In this document: positions 12,200 through 22,500 of the stretch, one piece after another
Layout: each line of letters opens with the position of its first letter
Numbering within the stretch: position 1 is the first letter of the stretch
Origin: Holacanthus passer
Lineage: Eukaryota > Chordata > Actinopteri > Pomacanthidae
Direction: 5' to 3'
Assembly: GCA_025331565.1 (NCBI GenBank)
Contig: JAFREQ010000093.1
Location: forward strand, 1,581,001-1,645,000
DNA length: 64,000 nt
The notes under the pieces: model-generated
Told to the model about the DNA's origin: nothing
The model's input: the letters and a program-made list of their open reading frames with translations, nothing else
Databases searched by the model: none
Made by a program: the position numbers and the translations under genes

Positions 12200-12960
12200 T
12201 CCCCCAATGCAGCAATGCGCGCGCCCAAAAGCCGATTTCCAGGGAAGTGCAGGGGGGGAGGAAGGGGGGCGTCATGTTTGGAGATCGGGAGCGCGCACCG
12301 CCCTCCCCTCCCCACCAAAAACTCAACCCTGGAGGGGGGGCGCGCACGCGTGCACGGGCCAACCTATAGAGGGGGAGCTGATTGGCCGAGGCGCGGCTCC
12401 ATCTGCACACGTGACCGGCCCTGCTTACAATAAACAAACAGCGATGGAATAATGTAGGAAAAAACAGCCCCGCGGCTTCCAACACGCAAACAGCCAGAAA
12501 GAGACAGAAACAGACAGTCAAACAGGCCGCGAACACACAGTCAGCACGGGAACATCCGCCCGGCGCGAGCTCACTAACTTCATGTGTTTGGACACGTCCG
12601 GCCGCCGCGCGCAGCCCAAAAAAAAAAATGACAGCTTCACGAGCGCCTGTAGCCGCTTCCACTGGACGTTAGAGCCGCAAAAACAGGCGCAAACACGGGC
12701 ACCGGTGCGCCGCCCGGGCCGCCCCGCACGCGCCGCACACACGCACACACACAATGGCAAGAGAGCTTACCTACACAGTGAATGAGTTTGTGCCTCCAAG
12801 AGTCAAGTTCCTGCCGAAAGCCGCGCCTCTCTATCGTGCATTGCTGCCTTTTGCACAGACTCGCCATTTTCTATCGGCCCCTCCCGTGGGCGCGCACATA
12901 CTGCTGGGTGCTTCCCCGCGCGCACGTCACCGGCGGATTTTATTCTAGGGCTGGGTGGAG
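12200..12960. promoter_or_regulatory. CpG island with LCOR promoter and first exon
   Basis: The segment is strikingly GC- and CpG-rich against AT-rich flanks and contains the LCOR first coding exon. On the minus strand a TATA-like AATAAAAT lies about 70-80 bases upstream of the ATG, near 12938-12945. The sequence around the ATG, AAAATGGCG, is a good match to a YY1 site. Deeper in the island there is a CACGTGAC E-box near 12407 and an ATTGG (inverted CCAAT) box at 12381-12385. The transcription start cannot be fixed from sequence alone. Confidence 0.7.
12771..12867 (-). CDS. lcor: LCOR coding exon 1 (partial gene)
   Basis: This exon encodes the first 32 residues, beginning MASLCKRQQC and ending with SWRHKLIHCV plus the first base of a glycine codon. 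I recognise it as the N-terminus of the long form of the ligand-dependent nuclear receptor corepressor LCOR; the paralog LCORL shares the ERRGFR-ELDSWRH core. LCOR is a nuclear protein that works with CtBP and histone deacetylases, and its long form also contacts Polycomb complexes (known of the family). The ATG has a strong context (A at -3, G at +4). The exon closes with a consensus donor, TAG|GTAAGC, with GT at 12770-12769, in phase 1 as expected before the family's next residues FESILEG. Remaining exons must lie left of the window. The main alternative is another LCOR/LCORL co-ortholog. Confidence 0.85.
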
Positions 12961-14380
12961 TGAGATATGAGGGGGCCGGGGCTGCAGCATCCCCCTTTTC
13001 TACAGCGCTCGTTTGTCCCACCCACCAAAAGCGCCCCCCCCCTCCCCCTCCTCCTCCTCCTCCTTCATCCCTCCCAGCATCTCTGCTCCAGGATGTGCTG
13101 CTGTCATTGGTGCTTTACAGGGATGTTTGTCCGCCTTAACGTCGAGCAGGATGCAGCACATGGCCTCCACAGCTCTGATGATGTGTGTCAGAGGAGCCTC
13201 AACAGAAAGGCCATGCACTGTTGGAATTAGCGGTGGTGAGGAACAAACCGTGGTCCAGACTGTGAAGGCTGTTTGGATACAAAGAGGCTCTGTTGGCCAA
13301 AACTGCTCCAGTATCATGTTATGGAAGTAAAAGAGCCTGCAGCTGCTGGATGTGACTGTAAACAGAGAAAAATCCCCATAATGTTCCTCAACTAGTTACA
13401 TCACTAATATTCTTACTCAGCCAATTAGATTATTACTGCAAGTTCTCCTTTAATGCATTAATCAAACAGACTAAATTATTTTGTAAATTTCCCCTCTGTG
13501 GGACGAATAAAGGTTTATCTCACCTTATTTGGCTATTCCCAGCCGTGAGAGTGTTTTCAAGACCTGACAAGGTATTTTTCAAAACTCTCCAGTCCAGCTG
13601 CTGCCAGGATTTTAGAAATTATCTGTAGCCCAAATCCAAAACAGAAAAGAAAATGTAATCAAATTTAAATTTCCAGTTTGCCTAGTGTCTTATATCCTCT
13701 GCTATATTTGTAAAAATGGGGCATTTAAGTTTAAAAAAAAAAAAAAAAAATACAACAAAATAGAGGAAAAAAATTTGATTATTTGAATTTTCCAGTTTGG
13801 CTCGTTCAAGATTTACATAACTGAAGCATTTATTTTAAAAATAAAAATAAATAAATAAAACCAAAACCTACTAAAAAAAAAACCTGCCAGTAGCTTATAT
13901 TAATTCCAGAGGAAAAGAGGAATAATTAGGTAGTTACACATCTGTCAACATTTTCCCATCATTAAGAACTAAATGCATTTTCAGCCTCAGAAATAAAACA
14001 GTGCAGAACTTCTGGATTAATCACATTATTTAATCCTGGTTTCCCCTGAGAAACAAAAACCAGGGCAGCAGAGTTTTTGTTCCATTTGGGTCACCTTGAT
14101 TCATTTTTTTTCTCCTTCTTAGCTTCTTCCTGAATTGAAGCCTTATTGGCTTTAAATGCACATCAGCTCATCGAGCAGAGCTGCAGCAGCTCGGTGCAAC
14201 AACTATAAATCAAGTTCCATAAAAGTGGCCGAAACGCGGGTCTAATCACCAAATTGAAACGTGAAATGACACGGTGTCGTTAACGGGAACCTCGCTGCTG
14301 TTTTTACAATCCTACAGAGACGCTGGGCCGCACATAAAACACAGGACAAGGGCAAACGTTTCCGCGGAGCAGCACTCCGC
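12961..14380. other. Intergenic region between LCOR and MORN4 promoters
   Basis: No gene is seen. It holds a short C-rich/TCC tract near 13035-13065, a LINE-tail-like word (GTGGGACGAATAAAGGTTT) near 13498-13516, and A-rich tracts at about 13730-13880. Open frames around 13000-13330 run in both strands through low-complexity sequence and show no family resemblance. Confidence 0.6.
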
Positions 14381-14662
14381 CTAATTAAGTCGTTGAACCC
14401 GTTGCCCTCGACAAAGATGTCTCCCGCGGAGGGTTGGGCAGCGGGAGGCGGCGGGCCAATCGGAAGGCGGCTTGAGTCGAAGTGGAGGAGCGACGGCCAA
14501 TCAGAGCGCGGCACCTAGGAGGGACGCTGAGGCAGCTCTGCCAGGAGACTAGCAGGCACGGAAACGGCGAAATAGTCGCCGAGAGGAGCAGAAATCCTCC
14601 CACAGCCGCCTTGTTTTCAGTGATGTAGAGACAAAGGACTGAGTTGCTCTTTAATAAAACAG
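14380..14662 (+). promoter_or_regulatory. Probable MORN4 promoter and non-coding exon 1
   Basis: A small CpG-rich block carries two same-strand CCAAT boxes, at 14456-14460 (GGGCCAATCGG) and 14497-14501 (CGGCCAATCAG), 41 bp apart, typical of NF-Y-driven TATA-less promoters. About 160 bp further there is a consensus splice donor, AACAG|GTAAAG, with GT at 14663-14664. The simplest reading is a transcription start near 14530-14560, an untranslated first exon ending at 14662, and splicing to the exon that carries the MORN4 ATG. Support is by position and motif only. A start in the LCOR island 1.7 kb upstream is the alternative. Confidence 0.5.
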
Positions 14663-15199
14663 GTAAAGCGTTTCTGTTCTTTCTCCAGGTGTGTGTGTGT
14701 GTGTGTGAGTGTGTGTGTGTGTTGGCAGCATCATGCCGGCAGGATGAAAGAGATTTGGGCGCCGTTACTGTGGCAACATTAGATGGAGGGATACACTCCT
14801 CCTCCTCCTCCTCCTCCTCCTCTCATCTGACAGCGTGTCTGAAGGCATCTCAGCTGTTATTCAGCCTCATCCACCCTCACCTGTTCTTTATGATGATGAT
14901 GATGATGATGATGATGAAGCCTAAATGTGTGTTTAATGTTTGTCAACAACCTCATTTTGAAACAACAGAGGAGAGGAAGGTAAACAACCACAGTAAACAG
15001 AGAAGCACAGTAAACAGCTGTGGAGAAGGTATTTGAGTAAAAATGTAAATTTCAAGTGTCAAACAGCTTCAATAAACAGACAGGAGACGAAGATGAAGAC
15101 GAAATTAATGAAAACATGTCTGTTATGTCAGTGTTTCCTGTAGATCAACAACAGGTCATGTAGGTCACATGGTCCGGGGGCACGGACAGTAAAGCTGTG

Positions 15200-16262
15200 T
15201 TAAAGTATGTGGACACACCTGTTCACCTGCCAGGTGATGTTTAGAATAAAGCACCTGAACACACACCTGTGGCCACATCAGCTGCACCAATTGTTTCTAT
15301 GTAAGTTCACATACTGTTGACATCATGAGACTTTGCATCACGAGTTGACATGTCATGATGTCACTGTCCTTTTTCACAGTGTTGACGTCCATCAACTCTC
15401 CAGAAAAGCAGCAAATCACATTCACTTCCGCGATTGGCTCATTTCAGCTACTGGACGGCGTCTGATGCTACATGTTAAATAGCTTTGACTACATTTCCCA
15501 GTAGCAGCTGGGTAACTTAGAAAGCTACTTTTAGCTGTGTGGCCAAACGCTACTTTGCTAATGTAATAAATAAGGATTATTGAATTATCTAATTCTGGAG
15601 AAAAGCAACCAAGTGGATCGGTTCAACCAAAGGGAGCCTTGGAACCAAGGAGACCTGGTCAGCTTCAGTCTGACTTCAACCCCATCCAACACCCGAGGGA
15701 CAAACTGAGGCTCAAACAATTAACTGATGATTTATTTATTGATTCTATGAATTTTTTTTAGGTCATTTATCAAGCAAAAATGAAACATTTCTTGTTTCCT
15801 GCTTCCTAATTAAATTTTTTTGGGTTATGGACTTTTGGTCCAACAAAATAAGCCATTTGGAGATGTCACATTGTGCTCTGGGAAATTGTAATGAGCTTGT
15901 TTCAACACTTTCTGACATCTTACAGCTTAAACAACAATTTGATTAATAGCAAAATAAAAAAAAAAAAAGTAAAGTAAAAGTAAAATCATGAAATAATTGA
16001 CAGATCAATCTTTACTTTCTGTCTCACTCAGACATTTTCTCCTGGCCTCCTTTTTCTCAACATCAGTGTTGGACCTCACTGATGTTCTCGTGGCTGAATG
16101 GGAGCAAATCCCTGCAGCCAGCTTCCAAAATCATGTGGCGAGGCTGAAACCAGAAGAGTGGAGGCTGTTATAGCAGCAGATTCATGTCAGTGGTTCAGGA
16201 ATGAGACGTTCGACAATCACACGAGGTTGTAAAGTTGAAGGTGGTTGTGTGCGTGTCAGAAT
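15200..16262 (+). mobile_element. Decayed Tc1/mariner-like transposon remnant, interrupted
   Basis: The left end has the AAGTATGTGGACAC terminal motif typical of a widespread fish Tc1-like element. Around 15660-15715 a stretch reads like the transposase DLNPI motif region (CTGACTTCAACCCCATCCAA). At 16062-16240 the conserved 3' part follows (CTGAATGGGAGCAAATCCCT, then AGAAGAGTGGAGGCTGTTA). The element is broken at about 15712-16012 by a different repeat. There is no intact transposase frame, and the right terminal repeat is not recognisable. It ends about 50 bp before the MORN4 coding exon. Confidence 0.65.
15712..16012 (+). repeat. Dispersed fish repeat (TTAGTTGCAGC-terminus family), copy 4, nested in Tc1 remnant
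   Basis: It shares the core words TTGGGTTATGGACTTTTGGTC and TGTGCTCTGGGAAATTG with the family and lies between two parts of the Tc1-like remnant that would otherwise be adjacent. It therefore inserted after the transposon, which gives a relative age. Confidence 0.55.
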
Positions 16263-16312
16263 GTCAGAGCTGCAGGTCTTGATGATGGTTTCTGTGTGTG
16301 CCAGCAGGACCC

Positions 16313-16379
16313 ATGACCCTGACACGAGGTTCCTTCAGCTACTCCAATGGCGAGGAGTATCACGGCGAATGGAAAGAAG
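16313..16379 (+). CDS. morn4: MORN4 coding exon 1
   Basis: Encodes residues 1-22, MTLTRGSFSYSNGEEYHGEW and then KE, plus the first base of G23. The start is chosen because MTLT is the family N-terminus. The donor is non-canonical: GAAG|GCAAGG, with GC at 16380-16381. Using it joins G23 to LRHGLGQL of the next exon with exactly the spacing found in human MORN4. No nearby GT donor gives this. Confidence 0.85.
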
Positions 16380-19300
16380 GCAAGGCCGACCCGCTCACTC
16401 ATCTGTCCGTCCTCCATCACTGGCTCCATTTGCATGCACAGCACAAGTGTTGATTGATTAAGACAATTATGTGATTAAGACAATTAAGCGTGTGAGGCAG
16501 AGTCTGTGTAAATACCACTCTGGTATTTGATTCATGTGATAATACCCTTGAGTGAAGTAAGCGTGGCCACAGTAACATATGTGCAGTGCTCAGACTTTAT
16601 TTGCATGAACAGACTCCAGTTGGGACATTTATGCAGCTTATTGGTGTTACTTGATCTGAGGTCATGTTGAGTGCGTGCTCGGCTCACTGTGTGGACAGTG
16701 GAGAGGAAGTCAGTACTGGACTATGGATCTCTTACAGGTTCCAGACAGGTGCAAACGCTGTCAGGTGACACTTCTGTGGAGAGGCAGGTGGATTTTTCAG
16801 AACATTTCATCATATTTGGGTCCTTTGAATAATTAAAATGCTCATCTAAATGGACTAAGTTGAGGAAGTTGTCAAGGAATCATCAAAGTGTCTTACAGGA
16901 CCTCTGGCTCAGTTTGTGACAGTTGGCTTGAATGTACAAGGAATTCTGATGTGGTGGGTTATTGTTATTATCAAATTTTGGGAAAAGGTCAATTACACAA
17001 CTTGCATGTAAAAGAAACAAGTATTGAAAAGTAGTGTATGAAGCTCAACAGAAATTGAGGAGATGGGTCTTTTTTGTTAATGCACTTGGACTTTTGTTGA
17101 AACATTATTGGTCGTGCTGTTGGTCAGCTGTGAAAGTCAGACATAGAAAACAACCATGCACATATCTACAGTTTGGAACAGAAACAATATCCGAAGCCTG
17201 CAGCGTGTCAGAGCCAATTCCCACCCCTGGAGCCACCGTGGAGCTTTTTCACTCGGTCTCAGATCTCAGTGGGCTACGGGCAGATATGAGCCGGGCTTTC
17301 CCCAAGTGCTCCCACTGTGCCTTCCACACGGAGCCTGTTAGTCAGGATCAGGGGTTTTCTTTGACAGCTCGACGGAGCCTTGTGGGTGGCGGGCCCACAC
17401 AGCCCCCCCAGTATCACACCGCTGGGCTGAACCCTCCACGGCCCCGTGGGCACAGGCCGGGGCACCAGGCACTCGCTGGCAAGCTCGCCTTCCAGGTCTG
17501 AATCCCAAATGAGGCCTTGGTCTCCCATGTCTGGAGGAGGTCACTCATTCCCAAAGGTGCCAGTCCACAGAGGGCTTTTCATTCGGCCCCTCACCTGGGA
17601 CCAGTTGTTCAAGTGTTGGCCAAATACATGCAGGCGTTAATTCCTGGTAGATCACTGTGTAATGTTAACCCTGTATTTCTGCTGTTGTAATAAAAGTGTT
17701 GCTTCTGTGCTCCGTAAAATCACAACACATACATCAAAGTCAAACTGGACGACCTGGATCGTACTTCATGTCTCGCTGGAACCGTAAACAACACGTCCCC
17801 AGCAACACAACACCTGCGTTGTTTTAATGCAGGATAAAATAGGAAGTTGTGCTAAAAGAAGTGACTCTAACAGTTTTTAAAGAATGACCAGAGATTTCAT
17901 GTCCGACTGGAGGCGCAGATGAAAACTGAGTCACATCAGTAAAACTAGTTGGCTTTTAAATGAACCTGCACTCGTGCAGATTGTATCTAAGAGGCAAAAA
18001 AACAGAAAAGGGTGTCAAACTGAAGTCGGTAACTACAGGAAAATGTACACACACACACACATACACACACAGACCATCTGCTGCCAGCGAGCCCGCTGAG
18101 ACAGGATATCACACTACCTAAACCAGTATTTGCAGTTTGACAAAAACAGTCAGACAACCTTTAGGGCAAGGTTAAACAAAGAACAAAAGTTTGGCACCAG
18201 AGCGGGCGTGAAGCTGCAGGAGAAACATATGGTCTCTGCACGGTTAGCGAAAAACTGTTAAACTGGTTTGGCTGCGATGCTCTGATACGCTCTGGTTTTA
18301 GTTCACAGCAGCGTTTTTTCTAAGTGACGACAGAAGTGAGTCCACTAATGGAGCTGATGCTGTTTGGATCTGGGATTTATTGTCACATTTATTATCTTTA
18401 TTGTACAAAAACTGTGTATATGCTACGACAACCCTGATTCCAAAAAAAGGTGGGAAAAAAATAAAATGTGATAATTTGCTAATCCTGTTTGACATATACT
18501 CAATTGAAAATAGTACAAAGACAATAAATGTAATGTTTTTCCTCATCAGCTTCATTGATTTTTATTTTTCTGCTCATTGTGAATTTGATGCCAGCAACAC
18601 AGTTTGTTTGTAAATGACTGCTTTCTCTTCTTATTTATGTTTTACACAAACTTTTTGGAATCAGGTTTGTTGTTTGTTTGCTGGAGCTTTGGATCATATC
18701 ACATGATCTTCATCAGCAGATTTGACCCCATGTCACTGAATTGAAGATGACCAACTTTCAAAAGCTTTGAAAGACCAAAAACAGTCTCAACACAAGGTCC
18801 ATTTAGCAGCTGTTGTTGGGCTTTCAATCATATCACACGATCTTCATCTGAACTTTAAAGCCAACATGAAATACTAAAGGTCTATGAAGGGCTCAGAAAA
18901 AATGAAAATTCGAACATATGGAACATGTTCGAATTTTCATTTTCACAGAGGGTCGGACTCTATCTGATGACGAAGACCTCGTGATGTGATTGAAAGTTGA
19001 CCATCGCTCTTCACCCTGTTGAACTCTTCTTTAGTGTGAAGGGCTGTGACGGTTTAACCCTCCAGAAAAAAGCGAGCATCTTGAAGTTCGATTGTCTGAT
19101 CACACATATTCTGAACTTGTTTGGGAGCATAACACATTTACATTAAGTGTTGCTGTTGTGCCTCTTGAACAACATTCGTCCTGCCTGGTTCACTTTTAGT
19201 TCTAATCTGAAAATAAGTCAGTTTTATCAAGAGAGAGATTTGTTTATCCATATCTAGATATTACTTCCTTTTGCATGGCTCCTGTTTCACACATTTACTT

Positions 19301-19528
19301 GTAAATCATTTTTTTTTGCCTGCTGTTAATAGCTTTTTAATTAAGTACCTCTCCCCACTTTCTGCAGCTCCACGTGTAAACAGCTGAAGTTCTCCAGGGA
19401 ATCTATTTTGTAACACTTCACCTTTTCCAAAGACACAATTATTTTCTGGCACGTCCAAAATATGTGTGTTCACATTCTGTTGATTTTAACACCACAAGTT
19501 GCATTAACGCTGCTGACTTTGCTCTGTA

Positions 19529-19560
<32 letters not shown>

Positions 19561-22500
19561 TGGGAGGTGTTGTCGTGAACACAGATTGATGTGTGTCGTG
19601 TCTCTGCGTCCATGCATGCAAAGTCACTGTTTGCACACAAACATGTAGGTGTGTGTCGGACAGAGGTCTACGGTGTCACATGAATAATTCAGCGGCGCTC
19701 TGGTTGAAGACAGGCCCGGGGGCTATCAGGTTACAGGAAGTAGGGTGGGTACATCCACAACAGGCCAAGGCACAGCCAGAAGCCATTTACTACTGTACTT
19801 CGCCCATGCAGTCGTTTAACATCTATGCATTACCGCTATTGATTGACATAAAAGCCGGACAAATTCAGCTAAACCGTAATTAGCCAGAGACCGTGACCCG
19901 ACACGAGATTGGAGGGAGGCGTTACAAAGAAGCTGAGCGCCAGATTAGAGTCTGTCTGGAGGGATCAGATCCAAAGAGACGCAGAGAAAATGACTGTCCC
20001 TTGCTGCAGCGGTCCACCGATAATCTGTCCCTTCAGAAAAACTCTGAGCTTCACCGCAGTCTGCAGAGTGCTTACACTTTTGCCACTTGATTTCATTATA
20101 TTCAATAGCACCGTTGGACTCTCCTCGAATGCTCGATGGAAGACGCTCCTCGCGGTGTTTGCGGCAGGACGACCGCGGCCTCTTCCACAGTTTGCCATAT
20201 TTCAGCGGCACAACCCGTGAAATTTCCTCCTCCGGGGTTCTCACTCGCTTGTCAGGGCTCCTGCTGGATGAAGAGTTGGATTTAAGCCCCCGTTGGCCCT
20301 CTTCTTCACCCATATACACTTAATCGAGTCCGGCTCGTGCACACACACGCAAACACACACACACACACACACACATCTGTACATATGGATGCAGGACGTT
20401 TCAGAGGAAGACAGACTTTGAAAATGGAATGCCGAGCTCCAGATTTAGTTTCTGCCAAATCTCTTCTCCAAATCTCCCGTGAAAACCCTGCTGAGATTAG
20501 GCAGAGAGCAGCACTTTAAGCAGCCCTGACAGATGGACTGCCTAATTTACTTTGCCATTAGCTGGGAGCAAGGGATGGCGCTCGCTCGGCTCACCCTCGC
20601 CTCAGCCCCTGCCGAGCGGCCCGCCTCCCCTCCTGTAAATCCCAATCCGCTGTGAGGGTCCCCCCCCGACTAGATCTTCCCCGCTTCTCTCCTCTCCACC
20701 AGTTTCATGCCACTTGGCGAGCTCACAGTAAATCCCATTCCTCGCTTACAGCTGCCATGAGGCACCCAGGACCTCCGCAGCCCGTGTCCAACTGTGCCTC
20801 GCATCCAGTTATTCTCCTAATTCCCGCTGGGCCTGCTAATAGAGGTTGGCAGGGAGAGACGCTCACTCCTTCCCCTCCCTGTCTCCTCTCACTGCCGTCC
20901 TCCTCATCCGGGAAATTAGTCGCAGAATTAGAGGGAAAATTGTGTCTCACCTCCATGGGAACATTTTTAGAGGCGTAAAATAAAGAGGAGCAGCTCTTGT
21001 CTAAAATAATAATGCACCTGACCCAAAATGACTTCCCAAGAAAAACCCACAGCTTCTAGTAATGTTCTGAAAATCTTTACTTTACTTCGAACTGCGATTA
21101 AACCTGGAAACACAGGTGTCTGTGAAATCACCTGCAGATTCCTGAAGTCTGTGGTTCGGGTTTATCGCCTCAATTATCTCATGGGAGAAAATCCACATGT
21201 ATGCAACAGGGTGAGGCTGAGGTGGGATGAGCCCGTATTAACCACAGCTGACTGTTGCAGGCTGAGAAACCTGTCAATCAATCAAGCTGACACGCCTCCT
21301 GATTTATCCTGCTATTAGATCCACTCTAAGCTCTAAGCTCTTAATTATTGTTTTGCTCGTCAGTAGTTTCAGTTTTGAGCATCAAAACCGCAAAGCTAAC
21401 TTCTGTTATGTTTTTCTCCTTAAAATATTTTTCAAAATATGATGTATTTAACTGTTAAAGACATTCCTTTATCTCTTCATGCTTTGATTATTGTAACAAT
21501 CTTTTTGCATGAAAATCTCTCGATCGACTGCAGACCATACAGAAGTCAGCTGCCGGGCCACGTGGCCTCTGAGTACCGCTCAGTACCATACCGTACATTA
21601 AATGCAAGTCACGTGATTAGATTTCATATTTTTTGTTTTGTTTTTATTTGCTGCCTGATGTGAAGCACTTTGTCACATTTTGATTGATTTTGATTGATAA
21701 AGATCGGCTAACTTCTCTTGAAGCTTCGCTCACAGACGTTTTCTTTGGTTTTCTTAAATTTGTTCATAAAAACTGGAAACAAAGTCCAACATGTGATTCA
21801 TGAAAGAGGCCACTGATTTGTTCTTACACCTGTAAAAGTCTTTGATTGTTCTTTAATTGGACCTTCCATTCAATCAGTCATTCGCATTAAGACAAGCCTC
21901 AATCAAACAGCTGCCAACACTGAGAACATCCCACCTCATCATCATCATCATCATCACATCATCACATCATCATCAGTCCTGAACACTCGTAAATGTTTTT
22001 ATCTACAAGGATTTTGGATGGAAGGAGACATTGGTGACACATTTTGTTTACACACAGATGTTTTCTGAACGAACCTCTGTATCTTTTTCTTACATCCAGT
22101 GTTTGTAGCCTTGAGATGAACTCTTTCTTTTTGTTTGGGGAAGTTCGCGGTCGTGTTTTGGTTTCAACTCTGTTGTCGTTGTCAATGTCACTCAAAAGTA
22201 GGAAACAGGTGATGAGCTTTAAGAAACCTCCAAATTGTTTTGTTGTCAAGGACAGAATCAGATGCCGAGATGGATCTCAGCAAACAGTCGTTGAGCAACA
22301 CATGAAATTAAAAGAGCACAAACACAAAACTCCAAAACATAAAACCAGCTGTCTTTGCTTTTTATCTCTTTTAAGTATTTTAGAAGTTGTTTTTTTTTCC
22401 CAATAAACTGAACCTAATCTGTCAAAAGAAGTTAAGTGAGCTGTGTTTGCCGCTGCAGGTCTGCGTCATGGCCTGGGTCAGCTGACCTTCAGCGACGGGA

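Larger units (their letters stand above)
1..12770 (-). other. LCOR intron 1 (5' part, non-coding)
   Basis: This stretch lies downstream of the LCOR exon-1 donor on the minus strand, and I found no second LCOR exon in it. It is AT-rich with many microsatellites: TG tracts at 646-669, 1294-1330, 1500-1532, 6820-6865 and 8318-8340; CA tracts at 6961-6999, 8077-8121, 8270-8289 and 10906-10929; and TCC at 2878-2910. It also holds a purine-rich block at about 880-1240, a LINE-tail-like segment near 2612-2690 and three copies of a dispersed fish repeat, listed separately. The open frames here are short, lack family resemblance and often run through the microsatellites. The assignment to intron 1 is an inference from gene orientation. 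Confidence 0.6.
14663..16307 (+). other. Probable MORN4 intron 1
   Basis: It contains a TG tract (about 14691-14721), TCC (about 14797-14822) and GAT (14891-14916) microsatellites, and then a decayed Tc1-like transposon with another repeat inserted in it (listed separately). The proposed acceptor is at 16306-16307 (CCAGCAG|GACCC), just ahead of the ATG. No open frame of interest is present. Confidence 0.5.
16380..22458 (+). other. MORN4 intron 2 (6.1 kb)
   Basis: This intron begins GC and ends CTGCAG. It contains a GC-rich block without a gene (about 17150-17640), a MITE-like repeat (18429-18669), a fold-back palindromic region (about 18683-19000), TG and CA microsatellites (19532-19560, 20341-20374), two dense unique-looking blocks (19680-20330 and 20400-20960) that could be enhancers, an L2-like LINE remnant (21455-21710) and an ATC microsatellite (21938-21976). 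No coding exon was recognised in it. Confidence 0.75.

Noticed and set aside
12183..12662. 159-codon minus-strand frame in the LCOR CpG island
   Set aside because: It has low complexity and lies downstream of the LCOR donor, so it is intronic. Long frames are expected by chance in GC-rich sequence.
1..12770. Search for PI4K2A or later LCOR exons on the minus strand
   Set aside because: PI4K2A neighbours MORN4 in human, but no PI4K2A-like sequence appears. No LCOR exon 2 (FESILEG) was found either, so neither is annotated.
17034..17501. 155-codon open frame in MORN4 intron 2
   Set aside because: No recognisable domain and no splice context. An overlapping frame exists on the other strand. 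Kept only as a GC-rich block to check.
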